Shown piece after piece: positions 28,188-36,414 of a stretch of DNA of 64,000 nt. Position 1 is the stretch's first letter; each line of letters begins with the position of its first letter. The notes below the pieces were generated by a model. It worked only from the letters and a program-made list of their open reading frames with translations, was not told the origin of the DNA and searched no databases. The stretch is taken from positions 86,974 to 150,973 of the forward strand of contig CAMNSD010000006.1 of NCBI GenBank assembly GCA_946554445.1, in the 5' to 3' direction. A program made the translations under genes and the position numbers. Source of the DNA: an uncultured Lachnospiraceae bacterium (GTDB lineage: Bacteria > Bacillota > Clostridia > Lachnospirales > Lachnospiraceae).

Positions 28188-28245
28188 TAAAGAAACAGGC
28201 CCGCCTTGTCACTTGATTGTGACGGGGTGGGCCTGTTTCTTTAAA
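28188..28245 (+). terminator. Intrinsic terminator after the alpha-galactosidase gene
   Basis: A long hairpin of AAAGAAACAGGCCC paired with GGGCCTGTTTCTTT, with an inner stem of GTCAC/GTGAC, ends in TTT. Confidence 0.9.
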
Positions 28246-28281
28246 CTTTTAACAAATCTTTTAAGAAATTTTCTTTTTTTA

Positions 28282-28332
28282 TTGAATCGTACATAGTAAT
28301 GTGTTAAAATATAGCAACTGAAAAATAGTTGC
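28282..28332 (+). promoter_or_regulatory. hicAB promoter with overlapping operator-like inverted repeat
   Basis: TTGAAT (28282-28287), 17 bases, TAAAAT (28305-28310). Directly downstream lies GCAACT-N7-AGTTGC (28314-28332), at the likely transcription start: a good place for repression by the ribbon-helix-helix domain of HicB. Confidence 0.72.
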
Positions 28333-28363
28333 ATATAATGATACTGTGGAGTGATACTTATAG

Positions 28364-28624
28364 ATGCCAAAGAAAAATGACTTGATAGAGAAAATCAGCC
28401 GAAAACCAACTCCTAAAAATTTTACAAAAAGGGAACTGGATTTACTGATGAATAAATGTAATTGTACAAAGTTTTCGGGAGGAAGAGGATCAGGGATTGG
28501 GGTTGTCCATAATGAAACAAAGCGTATATTACAATTTGATGAACCACATCCGGGCAACGAATTATATGGTTATCAGATTAAAAAGACGATACAGTTTTTA
28601 AAGGATATTGGGGAGATTACTTAA
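28364..28624 (+). CDS. hicA: HicA-like toxin (mRNA interferase)
   Basis: 86 residues. The dsRBD-like HicA fold is suggested by KRELDLLMNKCNCTKFSGGRGSG, IGVVHNE and LQFDEPHPGNELYGYQIK. HicA toxins cleave mRNA using a conserved His in the beta-sheet; here VVHNE would hold it. The start has GGAG 13 bases upstream, a weak site. hicB follows after 29 bases. Confidence 0.8.
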   Translation: MPKKNDLIEKISRKPTPKNFTKRELDLLMNKCNCTKFSGGRGSGIGVVHNETKRILQFDEPHPGNELYGYQIKKTIQFLKDIGEIT

Positions 28625-28653
28625 AAATATAAATTATTGAAAGGAAGACGAAA

Positions 28654-29139
28654 ATGAGTTCAATGCTGGAATATAAAGGCTATCATGCTTCTATAGAATT
28701 TGATGCAGATGATAATATTTTTGTAGGAGAAGTATTTGGGATAACAGATTCTTTAAATTTTCATGGAAGCACAGTAGAAGAATTAAAAACTATGTTTGAA
28801 CAGAGCATCGACAATTATTTGGAATTGTGTATAAAAGTCGGTAAAAGTCCGGACAAAGAGTTTAAAGGCAGCTTTAACGTCAGAATCTCACCAGAACTGC
28901 ATAAAAAAGCAGCATTGGCTGCAGCCGAACAAAAGATAACATTGAATCAGTATGTGATGAAGGCCATAGAGAGGTCATTTGAACAACCAGATACTAATAT
29001 AAAAGAAACAGTCGTTTATATTCCATACAGTACGCAGAAAGTTGATTGGAATGTGGAGCCTATTAATAATCTTTCGGCTTATTATAATGAGGGCATATTA
29101 TTGACAAAGAAGGAGAATATAGCATATGTTGGAAGTTAA
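28654..29139 (+). CDS. hicB: HicB-like antitoxin with C-terminal extension
   Basis: 161 residues. The N-terminal HicB domain (YKGYHASIEFDADDNIFVGEV, about 6-26) is followed by a ribbon-helix-helix domain (about 72-108, FNVRISPELHKKAALAAAEQ). After it come about 50 further residues rich in Tyr/Val/Trp (VVYIPY, VDWNVEP). Ordinary HicB proteins end near the RHH domain. The extension may be a chaperone-addiction segment, given the SecB-like gene that overlaps by 14 bases. GAAAGGAAG ribosome-binding site. Confidence 0.82.
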   Translation: MSSMLEYKGYHASIEFDADDNIFVGEVFGITDSLNFHGSTVEELKTMFEQSIDNYLELCIKVGKSPDKEFKGSFNVRISPELHKKAALAAAEQKITLNQYVMKAIERSFEQPDTNIKETVVYIPYSTQKVDWNVEPINNLSAYYNEGILLTKKENIAYVGS

Positions 29140-29494
29140 TCCTGAAATCGGTTATGTAAGAATCATCAGTTCCCATATTGAAATTGCGCGAACATTGTCA
29201 AAGAGTTTTGAATTAAAAATCGGGTGCCGGGCCAGGGCGAGAGCGCCAAAGTATCTTGAAGAAAAAAAGGCTGTATTGAATATGGAATTATCTATTATTA
29301 CGCCTGAAAAGGATGATATGAACATAGAGTTAGAGGCGGATGTTTTTCTAAAATTTGATCAGATTCCGGATGATTATGATAAGGTTATGGAAGAAAAATG
29401 TATGCCCATTGCACAGATAAAGCTATTTCATATGTTAGATGAGATTTTGGTTTGTATGGGATATGACAGGCTGGGATTAGCTGAAAAAGCATAG
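29126..29494 (+). CDS. SecB-like small chaperone (putative third member of a TAC module)
   Basis: 122 residues. Features that suggest the SecB fold: a beta-rich centre (SFELKIGCRARARAPKYL, KAVLNMELSII, MNIELEADVFLKFDQIP) followed by a helix and a closing MLDEILVCMGYDR-like segment, resembling the IP-E and terminal helix-Gly of SecB. SecB is absent from most Firmicutes as a general export factor, but solitary SecB-like proteins serve as chaperones for antitoxins. AAGGAG 10 bases upstream and overlap with hicB mark it as part of the operon. Assignment is by pattern only. Confidence 0.5.
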   Translation: MLEVNPEIGYVRIISSHIEIARTLSKSFELKIGCRARARAPKYLEEKKAVLNMELSIITPEKDDMNIELEADVFLKFDQIPDDYDKVMEEKCMPIAQIKLFHMLDEILVCMGYDRLGLAEKA

Positions 29495-29522
29495 AGTTGA
29501 AAAAGGGATATATTTTATGCGA

Positions 29523-29560
29523 GGGCCAGTTTCCTGATAAGGAGACTGGCCCTTATTATA
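29523..29560 (+). terminator. Terminator after the hic operon
   Basis: GGGCCAGTTTCC / GGAGACTGGCCC (one mismatch region) with a 6-base loop, followed by TTATTATA. Confidence 0.75.
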
Positions 29561-29582
29561 CGCAAAATGTAGTATTAATCAG

Positions 29583-30056
29583 CTATTCTGCGTTTTCTTC
29601 CTCCTGATTTGCCACTGCCTTATTCAAAGAACTGGTAATGGCATCCAGAAGTATCATGGAAGTATATTTGCTGTCATCGCTATATGTAACGCCTTCCAGG
29701 CTCTGGTTCGTGATGATCTGATCCGCCAGATCCTCAAAAGATGGCTGGATGAGAGGATACATCGTGGTGACGGCCTCATCCAGATTCACCAGCCGGATGG
29801 CGTTAATATTCTTTTCGTCTACGGTCACTTCAATCTCCACCACATTATCATTCAAAATCAAAGAGGTGGTATAGACACCGGGCACATAGGAATTTTCTGT
29901 GGTCTGCGTCACGGTGGACATGGTCTCCCTTTTTTCTTCTTTGGGCAGGAACATGATGATGAGCAGGATGATGAAGAGGATACCGAGGGCTGCGAAGATG
30001 CCGGTATATATTAACTCTTTTACGTGAAGCACGACAATTTTTGTTTTAGAACTCAT
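29583..30056 (-). CDS. Membrane-anchored FMN_bind-like protein
   Basis: 157 residues. An N-terminal span (residues 16-40, GIFAALGILFIILLIIMFL) leads to a domain with YVPGVYTTSLILNDNVVEIEVTV and a C-terminal helix, resembling FMN-binding (RnfG/NqrC-like) domains found in many Lachnospiraceae surface proteins. The Ser/Thr flavinylation motif is unclear. Convergent to the hic operon. Confidence 0.6.
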   Translation of the reverse strand: MSSKTKIVVLHVKELIYTGIFAALGILFIILLIIMFLPKEEKRETMSTVTQTTENSYVPGVYTTSLILNDNVVEIEVTVDEKNINAIRLVNLDEAVTTMYPLIQPSFEDLADQIITNQSLEGVTYSDDSKYTSMILLDAITSSLNKAVANQEEENAE

Positions 30057-30470
30057 ACAAATATCCCCATAGTGATTCTTTTTTATCAGTCTATGCGGCT
30101 GGGGTGGGGTTTATGCTATCGTTGTCAGGAGAAGATTGGCTTAAGAAAGTTCATTTCAATGAGCCAGTCTTTTTGATGTTCATATGATAAAGATAGTCGA
30201 ATTATACAAAATAATGATAAAATAGAAAATATGATTTCGTAAAATAATTAATTTTATGAAAAGGGAAATGAGAAAATATACGAGAAAATGTTGGGAAAAA
30301 CAGATACCTATACACTATTTTTCTTTTTTATCTAGTGTATAGTACCATAGTTTAGGTCAAAATACAAGCATTTTCACCTGTTATTATTTTCCGTTCTGTG
30401 AAACTATGTTACGAACGAAGCTGATACAAATTTTATGACCGTCAGACGATGGTCAGGAAAGGAGGCAACT
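30057..30470 (+). other. Intergenic region before the integrase, with inverted repeats
   Basis: No gene seen. CTATACACTA (30308-30317) and TAGTGTATAG (30333-30342) form a 10-base inverted repeat with a T-rich 15-base spacer. A second pair, CATAGTTT (30346-30353) and AAACTATG (30401-30408), follows. They could be recombinase or regulator sites. Confidence 0.5.
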
Positions 30471-31586
30471 ATGCCTAAAAGAGGAGATAACATTTACAAG
30501 AGAAAAGACGGGAGATGGGAGGGGAGGATTCGTGTGTCTTCCGGTCCGGCTGCTGGAAGGAAATACCAATCTGTGTATGGAAAGACTTACGGGGAAGTAA
30601 AAAGGAAATTAAGTACTGTTAAAAGAGAATGCTTTCAAGCTGGAGAGCGTTGCAGCATGGTAATGGAAGATGCCATTTATATTTGGTGCACGGATAAGGA
30701 AGGATACTGGAAGGAAAGTACTTATGCAATGTATAGACAGACAGTGGAAAAATATATATTGCCCTGTCTGGGAAAGCAGCCATTGTATAAAATAGACAAC
30801 CGCGCCATGGAAAATCTGCTAAAGTTCATTCAGAAAATAAATTATCCAAACGAACTGTCAAATGTCTACCAATCCCATATCTGCAGTCTGGTCCTGCGGA
30901 TTATGACTTATATCAAGAAAAAAACGGGTACGATATTGGAGATTCCAATGAATCCAGTCACGTCAGGGAAAAAACTAAAAATCATGCCGCCAAAAGAGTC
31001 TGAATTGTCCAGGCTGGAAGAATATCTCTTTCAAAATATGGACGATGATACCTGCCTTGGCGTAATGACAGCACTTCATACAGGTTTAAGGATTGGGGAG
31101 TTGTGTGCCCTTACCTGGGGAGATTTTGATTTAGAGATAGGAATTCTGCATGTCAGAAACAATGTTCAAAGAGTTCGGGATTATAGCAGCCGGGATGGAA
31201 AAACAAGATTGATTTTTTCAAATCCGAAAACGGCCTGTTCTATTAGAGATATTCCTATTCCGCCCGCTTTGCTTAACACGCTGAAATCTTATAAAAAACA
31301 ACCTTCGGAACCTCTTATGAGCGGAGCCAGGGGTACCTGGATGGATCCGCGCACTTTACAGTACCGGTTTAGCCGAATATTACAAAAGTGCGATATTAAG
31401 CATTTTCGCTTCCATATGCTACGGCATGCGTTTGCGACTAGATGTATAGAAAAAGGTTTTGACAGCAAGAGTCTGAGTGAAATATTGGGACATAGCAATA
31501 TTCAGATTACGCTTAACCTATATGTACATTCTACTTTACGGCAAAAGCAACGTTTGATGAGTCTGTTGGATACGTATTCTGGATGA
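30471..31586 (+). CDS. Tyrosine recombinase (phage-integrase family)
   Basis: 371 residues. A short N-terminal arm-type DNA-binding segment (NIYKRKDGRWEGRI), a core-binding helical domain (about 60-160), and a catalytic domain with Arg in HTGLRIGELCALTW and His-x-x-Arg in HMLRHAFATR. GHSNIQITLNLYVH supplies the last His and the Tyr nucleophile. AAAGGAGGC fixes the start. It sits at the entrance of the polysaccharide locus without phage or plasmid genes, so it may act on the locus itself or be a leftover of its acquisition. Confidence 0.9.
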   Translation: MPKRGDNIYKRKDGRWEGRIRVSSGPAAGRKYQSVYGKTYGEVKRKLSTVKRECFQAGERCSMVMEDAIYIWCTDKEGYWKESTYAMYRQTVEKYILPCLGKQPLYKIDNRAMENLLKFIQKINYPNELSNVYQSHICSLVLRIMTYIKKKTGTILEIPMNPVTSGKKLKIMPPKESELSRLEEYLFQNMDDDTCLGVMTALHTGLRIGELCALTWGDFDLEIGILHVRNNVQRVRDYSSRDGKTRLIFSNPKTACSIRDIPIPPALLNTLKSYKKQPSEPLMSGARGTWMDPRTLQYRFSRILQKCDIKHFRFHMLRHAFATRCIEKGFDSKSLSEILGHSNIQITLNLYVHSTLRQKQRLMSLLDTYSG

Positions 31587-31754
31587 TCGCTTAATATACG
31601 GAGAGATTGTGAGAACGGATAAACTTTATAAGCCGTCATAAGAATGGTCAAATGAGTGGAGACACGGCAATCTTTCGCGAAAAATACACGCAGCTAGGCG
31701 TCTTTGCAAATCGAAAAACAGGTATGTGCATATAAAGTTGGATGGTGACGGTAA
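31587..31754 (+). other. Leader of the polysaccharide operon
   Basis: Contains a foldable stretch (about 31658-31712) with GGAGAC, ACGGCAA, a UUUCGCGAAA hairpin, ACACGCAGCTA and GCGTCTTT; the ends can pair. It vaguely recalls a c-di-GMP-I riboswitch core but lacks several consensus bases. No clear terminator separates it from cpsB. Confidence 0.3.
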
Positions 31755-32480
31755 ATGGAGCCTTACATAGATATTCATTCCCATATTTTGCCCGGTGTAG
31801 ACGACGGTGCAAAGGATTTTGCAATGAGCCTTCGGATGCTTTGGCAGGCGGAGGAAGATCACATTAGCGATGTAATCTTGACCCCCCATTATAAACCTAT
31901 GCGGCGTAATCTGTCGCCTAAAACTGTGATTGATCTGTATAACGAACTTGAACGCAAAAAGGAAGAGGCCGGAATACAAATAAGACTTCATTTGGGGAAT
32001 GAAATATATTATAGTTCAGAGGTTATTTCGGCATTGGAGGCGGGTTATGCGTTTACGATGGTGGATTCTTCTTATGTGTTGGCGGAGTTTAGTCCAAGAG
32101 AGGATTACGGTTATATCAGGGATGCCGTCTATCATCTGCTGGCGGAAGGATATGCCCCAATCCTGGCGCATGTAGAGCGGTATGGCTGCCTGATGGAGAA
32201 AAAGATCAGGGTGGAGGAGTTGTATGACATGGGATGTTACCTACAGGTCAATGCTTCCAGCATCACTGGTGAAAATGGGATGGAGAGTAAAAGAAATGTA
32301 AAATGGCTGCTCAAACGAGAATATGTCCATTTTGCAGCTTCAGATTGTCATGAAGATAAAAAGCGGACGCCGAATCTTTCCCAGGCGGCGGCTTATGTTG
32401 CCAGAAAGTTTGGTGTGGCATACTGTGACAGGATTTTTCGGGATAATGCGGCAGCGCTTTTGCGTGGTGATTACATATAG
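31755..32480 (+). CDS. CpsB/YwqE-type tyrosine-protein phosphatase (PHP family)
   Basis: 241 residues. The metal-binding PHP motifs are DIHSHILPGVDDGA (residues 6-19), LTPHY, GNEIYY, LAHVERY and SDCHE. These enzymes dephosphorylate the polysaccharide tyrosine kinase. First gene of the operon, followed by its kinase partner pair. Start at the first ATG; the GGATGGTGACGG upstream is a moderate ribosome-binding site. Confidence 0.93.
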   Translation: MEPYIDIHSHILPGVDDGAKDFAMSLRMLWQAEEDHISDVILTPHYKPMRRNLSPKTVIDLYNELERKKEEAGIQIRLHLGNEIYYSSEVISALEAGYAFTMVDSSYVLAEFSPREDYGYIRDAVYHLLAEGYAPILAHVERYGCLMEKKIRVEELYDMGCYLQVNASSITGENGMESKRNVKWLLKREYVHFAASDCHEDKKRTPNLSQAAAYVARKFGVAYCDRIFRDNAAALLRGDYI

Positions 32481-32509
32481 GATTATGGAAGAGAGGCTTG
32501 GTTAGACGC

Positions 32510-33262
32510 ATGGAAGAGAGAAGAGATGCGGATACAATAGAGATTGATTTGTTGGAACTTATGAGTGTATTGCTGGGGCAGGTCTGGCTTATTTTAGGTG
32601 TTGGTCTATTTGTGGCCTTGACAGCTTTTGCGGTCAGCAGATATTTGGTAATTCCGACTTATGAATCCACGACAAAGATTTATATTTTGAATAAAAATGA
32701 AAATACCACGGTGACTTATACGGATGTACAGCTCGGCAGCCAACTCACGAAGGATTACAGGGAATTGATTGGGAGCAGATATGTATTGGAGGAAGTCATA
32801 CAGAATTTAGGCTTGGATTTGGAATATGTTCAACTGCAGAAAAAAGTGTCGGTCAGTACGCCGGAGGATACTAGAGTTATTTATATCACGGTTGAAGATA
32901 AAGATCCGGTGGTAGCGATGAATATTGCCAATAGCGTCAGGGAAGCGGCGAGCAGGCATATTGAAAACGTGATGGATATTGATGCGGTAAATGTGGTGGA
33001 AACAGCCAATATGCCAACAGAGAAGGCATCTCCTAGCTGTATGCGATGGACAATGATCGGCGGTCTGCTTGGATGTTTGGCGGTGTGTGCCATTATTCTG
33101 ATCCGATATCTGTTAGACGATACCATTAAGTCCTCCGAGGATGTGGAAAAATATTTGGGCTTGTCAACGTTAGCATTGATTCCTGTGCAGGATGACGAGA
33201 CAGACAAAGCGAAACGCAGAAAAAGGCAGAAGGCGTCTGTGAAAAAAGAAAGAAGGGCCTGA
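32510..33262 (+). CDS. Wzz/CapA-type polysaccharide co-polymerase and kinase modulator
   Basis: About 250 residues. Two membrane spans (about 24-45 and 175-195) enclose an extracytoplasmic Wzz domain (YESTTKIYILNKNENTTVTYTD), and MPTEKASPSCMRW precedes the second span as in this family. The basic C-terminal tail is cytoplasmic. It controls chain length and activates the following BY-kinase. ATG 32510 taken; a TTG 12 bases earlier is possible. Confidence 0.92.
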   Translation: MEERRDADTIEIDLLELMSVLLGQVWLILGVGLFVALTAFAVSRYLVIPTYESTTKIYILNKNENTTVTYTDVQLGSQLTKDYRELIGSRYVLEEVIQNLGLDLEYVQLQKKVSVSTPEDTRVIYITVEDKDPVVAMNIANSVREAASRHIENVMDIDAVNVVETANMPTEKASPSCMRWTMIGGLLGCLAVCAIILIRYLLDDTIKSSEDVEKYLGLSTLALIPVQDDETDKAKRRKRQKASVKKERRA

Positions 33263-33266
33263 GACT

Positions 33267-34217
33267 ATGACAAAGGATACCAGTAAAGAATATGATGTTT
33301 CTGAGGAAATGGATATAGAAGAAATATCCAGTATGAGGGAGATAACGCTTCGTTTTGATAAGCAGGAGGATTATAGGACGAGAGAGGCTTATAAAACGCT
33401 TCGTACCAATATAGAGTTCAGCGGTTCCGATATTAAAACTATCTCTATTACCAGTTGTACCCCTAACGAGGGCAAGAGTTCTGTGGCGATGGAATTGGCC
33501 AAAGCTTTTGCGGAGGCAGGGAAAAAGACAATTCTGGTGGATGCGGACTTGCGCAAATCCGTTCTGGTAGGACGATATAAGACCGGGGCAGTGAGACATG
33601 GGCTTACGCACGCGCTGATCGGTAAGGAAAAACTGGAAACGGTTATGTGTATGACAAATGTCCAGAACCTCTATATCATTTTTTCCGGTCCGGTGCCGCC
33701 TAATCCGAGTGAACTTTTGGGAGGTATAAGATTTCAGGAGGCGTTGGATACGCTGCGGGAGCAGTTTGATTATGTGATCGTGGATACGCCGCCCCTTGGA
33801 AGTGTGATTGATGCGGCAGTGGCCGCCAGAAAGTGTGACGGAACCATACTTGTAATCGAAAACAATGCCATCAGTTATAGATTTGCCCAGCGGGTAAAGG
33901 ATCAGCTGGACAAGACGGAAAGCAGGATTCTTGGCGTGGTACTGAACAAAGTGGATATGAACACCAGAGGATATTATGGGCATTACGGAAGATATTATGG
34001 TAAATATTACGGCAAGTACTATGGTAAATACGGTGAGGAGAATGTAGTGCAGCAGATAGATAGTCCCAAAAGGAGTAACCGAAACACACAGGTACAGGAG
34101 AATGTGCCAGAGGAATTGCCGAGGCGGAGTCATCAGAGGATGAAAGCATGTGGACAGGCGGCGGAACGAGTGTCCGGGGAATTGCAGAAAAATAGGAAAA
34201 CAGGGAGAAAGATATGA
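33267..34217 (+). CDS. CpsD/CapB-type bacterial tyrosine kinase
   Basis: 316 residues. Walker A in CTPNEGKSSVAMELAKAF (about 64-81), Walker A' in ILVDADLRKS (about 89-98) and Walker B in YVIVDTPPLG. Near residue 232 there is a run of GYYGHYGRYYGKYY type: at least ten tyrosines in about 25 residues, the autophosphorylation cluster. An unusual basic tail of about 60 residues follows the cluster, whereas such proteins usually end soon after it. Overlaps the next gene by ATGA. Confidence 0.93.
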   Translation: MTKDTSKEYDVSEEMDIEEISSMREITLRFDKQEDYRTREAYKTLRTNIEFSGSDIKTISITSCTPNEGKSSVAMELAKAFAEAGKKTILVDADLRKSVLVGRYKTGAVRHGLTHALIGKEKLETVMCMTNVQNLYIIFSGPVPPNPSELLGGIRFQEALDTLREQFDYVIVDTPPLGSVIDAAVAARKCDGTILVIENNAISYRFAQRVKDQLDKTESRILGVVLNKVDMNTRGYYGHYGRYYGKYYGKYYGKYGEENVVQQIDSPKRSNRNTQVQENVPEELPRRSHQRMKACGQAAERVSGELQKNRKTGRKI

Positions 34218-35152
34218 AGCAGAGCAGGATAATTCAGATCGTTATCATTGCAGCCAATCTGGTTTTAGCTATAGTCTGTTTTGTGGCATTTTGCAGTGAG
34301 GACAGGGTGAAACCGGAGTTCTTGTTCCAGACCAGTGACTATATTTATAACGAATCAGAACAGACGGACACGCTCTTGCGGGATATTATGGCCCGGGATG
34401 ACCGGGATGGGGATATCACAGAGCGTATTGTCATAGAAAAAGTGACGGAGAACAGATCCGCATCCACAATAGTGGTATATTATGCAGTCAGCGATTCCGC
34501 GGGAAATGTGGCCAAGATATCAAGGGTGTTTCCAGCAAGATTTGACGAGACGGTACACGGTGAAGCGGCGGAAGCTTTTGGAAAGGCGCAGACGTCGCCT
34601 GTGGAAACATTAGAAAATGATAGGGAAGATAATGAGACAGAAAATGAAGAAAGGAAAGACAGCACGGAAGCGCAGCAGAATGAGATAAGTGATGAGAATA
34701 AACTAGGCGAGGAGAGAGAAGAACATCAAGAAGAGACTGAGGAAGATACAGAGGAGACAGATAATGACCGGGATGAGAAGAATGACCGGGATGAAGCGGA
34801 AGAAGAGCAGAATAATCCACAGGAGGGAGCAGAGAACGAGACTGACCATTCGCAAGAACAGACGTCCGAGCAGCCAGAACCTCAGCCTGTGTCTGCAAAT
34901 AGCGCCCCGATTCTCACTTTAAGGAAACAGGAAGTGACGGTCGATGCCGGTACTTCACCGCCATGGACGGAAGTCATCGAAACGCTGCGGGATGATAAAG
35001 ACGATTATACAACTTTATATTATAATCTGTCAGTCAGCAGATTTAATAGAAACCAGCCGGGGGATTATCCCGTTACTCTCTATACAAAGGATTCTGACGG
35101 TAATCGCTCCGAGACGGTAACGATTATAGTGCATGTAAAAGAAAATGGATAA
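34214..35152 (+). CDS. Membrane-anchored protein with two Ig-like (DUF5011-type) domains and an acidic spacer
   Basis: 312 residues. One N-terminal span (about 8-27), an Ig-like domain (about 38-115, IMARDDRDGDITERI ... YAVSDSAGNVAKISR), a Glu/Asp-rich spacer of about 100 residues, and a second Ig-like domain (about 230-310, VTVDAGTSPPWTEVIET ... YTKDSDGNRSETVTIIVHV). This pattern suits a surface protein spanning the wall. Its place in the kinase/LCP operon suggests a part in polysaccharide attachment. The acidic coding stretch is A/G-rich and repetitive. Confidence 0.75.
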   Translation: MKQSRIIQIVIIAANLVLAIVCFVAFCSEDRVKPEFLFQTSDYIYNESEQTDTLLRDIMARDDRDGDITERIVIEKVTENRSASTIVVYYAVSDSAGNVAKISRVFPARFDETVHGEAAEAFGKAQTSPVETLENDREDNETENEERKDSTEAQQNEISDENKLGEEREEHQEETEEDTEETDNDRDEKNDRDEAEEEQNNPQEGAENETDHSQEQTSEQPEPQPVSANSAPILTLRKQEVTVDAGTSPPWTEVIETLRDDKDDYTTLYYNLSVSRFNRNQPGDYPVTLYTKDSDGNRSETVTIIVHVKENG

Positions 35153-35179
35153 GGCAGATTCCAATAAAGGATAGTTAAC

Positions 35180-36325
35180 ATGATTAATGGTGCGAGCAAA
35201 AAGAAAAAAGACATACGGGCAAATGAGGAGAAGGCGCTTTTGCTGGATCCTGACAGGGCGGCGCGGAAGAAGAAAAAAAGACGTGCCACAATAACTGCCT
35301 TGTGCGTGGCGATTCCCGTAACAGTCATTGTGTTAGCATGTTTGGGTGTCGTTTTAGTCGGCGCTATTGGGAAAGCCCGGTTAAAGCAGGTGTCCGCACA
35401 GCAGCCGCAGCTTGCCGAAGCGCCGGCGGCGGAGACGCCTACGGAAGAAGAGACAGAGATTTGGCAGGAGGGATGGGTGAAATATCAGGGACAGATTTAC
35501 GCCTACAATGAAGATATTCTGACATTTCTTTTTATGGGAGTCGATCAGCGGAGCGAGACCGTTCAGGAGGTGGCGGAGGGAACCAACGGCGGGCAGGCCG
35601 ACGCTTTGTTCCTGTTAATACTGAATCCGCATGATCAGACGGCAAGTATTATCGGCATCAATCGTAATACGATGACGGAGATAGATATTTATAACGAAGA
35701 AGGCGCCTATGTTGATACGGTCATCGCTCAGATTGCCGTTCAGCATGGATTTGGCAATGGAGTGGAGAAAAGCTGCGAATATCAGAGGAAGGCGGTCAGC
35801 CGATTGTTTTACAGTCTGCCAATACACGGGTATGCGGCAATCAATATGAGTGCCATTGCGACTTTAAATGACGAGGTGGGCGGTGTGGATGTCACGGTCC
35901 TGGAAGATATGTCCTCGGAATCTCCCTGTTTAGTGGAAGGGGAGAGAGTGCATCTGGAGGGTGAGGATGCGCTCACTTATGTGAGATACCGTGATCAGGA
36001 TGCCTTTGCTTCCGCAGATAGAAGACTGGAGCGTCAGAAACAGTATTTGACAGAATTTGTGAAGGCGGCGAGAAGTACTGTGCGACAAGATATTTCCAGT
36101 GTTGTGCGGTTGTATCAGGCGCTGGCTCCTATGATGGTCACGGATATTTCGGCAGATGAGGCCGTATATCTGGCTTCACAGGCTCTTGACTATCAGATTG
36201 ATGCGGATAATTTCTATATGTTGAAGGGCGAGACTGTGATGGGTGAGCAGTTTGAAGAGTACAACATAGATGAAGAGGCTCTTTATGAGTTGATATTGCA
36301 GATATTTTATGAGCCGGTCTCATAG
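35180..36325 (+). CDS. LytR-CpsA-Psr (LCP) family ligase, copy 1
   Basis: 381 residues. A basic N-terminus and one span (about 37-60) lead to an extracytoplasmic LCP domain: ILTFLFMGVDQRS, DALFLLILNPHDQ, IIGINRNTMTEIDIY and YVRYRDQDAFASADRRLERQKQYL. LCP proteins move polysaccharide from its lipid carrier to the wall. It is a clear paralogue of the LCP gene at 38642, with the same order of motifs. Confidence 0.92.
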   Translation: MINGASKKKKDIRANEEKALLLDPDRAARKKKKRRATITALCVAIPVTVIVLACLGVVLVGAIGKARLKQVSAQQPQLAEAPAAETPTEEETEIWQEGWVKYQGQIYAYNEDILTFLFMGVDQRSETVQEVAEGTNGGQADALFLLILNPHDQTASIIGINRNTMTEIDIYNEEGAYVDTVIAQIAVQHGFGNGVEKSCEYQRKAVSRLFYSLPIHGYAAINMSAIATLNDEVGGVDVTVLEDMSSESPCLVEGERVHLEGEDALTYVRYRDQDAFASADRRLERQKQYLTEFVKAARSTVRQDISSVVRLYQALAPMMVTDISADEAVYLASQALDYQIDADNFYMLKGETVMGEQFEEYNIDEEALYELILQIFYEPVS

Positions 36326-36414
36326 GGAATGTTCCGAAGGGGACAGAAAATAGGGTAACATTTATGAGCCGAAGAATTAGAGACGGCCTGACGTTTAGAA
36401 GTTGAGGGATTGGA

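Noticed and set aside
30471..31586. Integrated prophage or ICE starting at the integrase
   Set aside because: No structural, transfer or replication genes and no tRNA or attachment-site duplication were seen in the window.
33960..34040. Possible CRISPR-like repeat in the BY-kinase gene
   Set aside because: The repeats are coding Tyr/Gly tandem codons without spacers.
33126..34133. 335-codon minus-strand frame opposite the BY-kinase
   Set aside because: Kinase motifs on the plus strand are complete; the frame is a shadow of codon bias.
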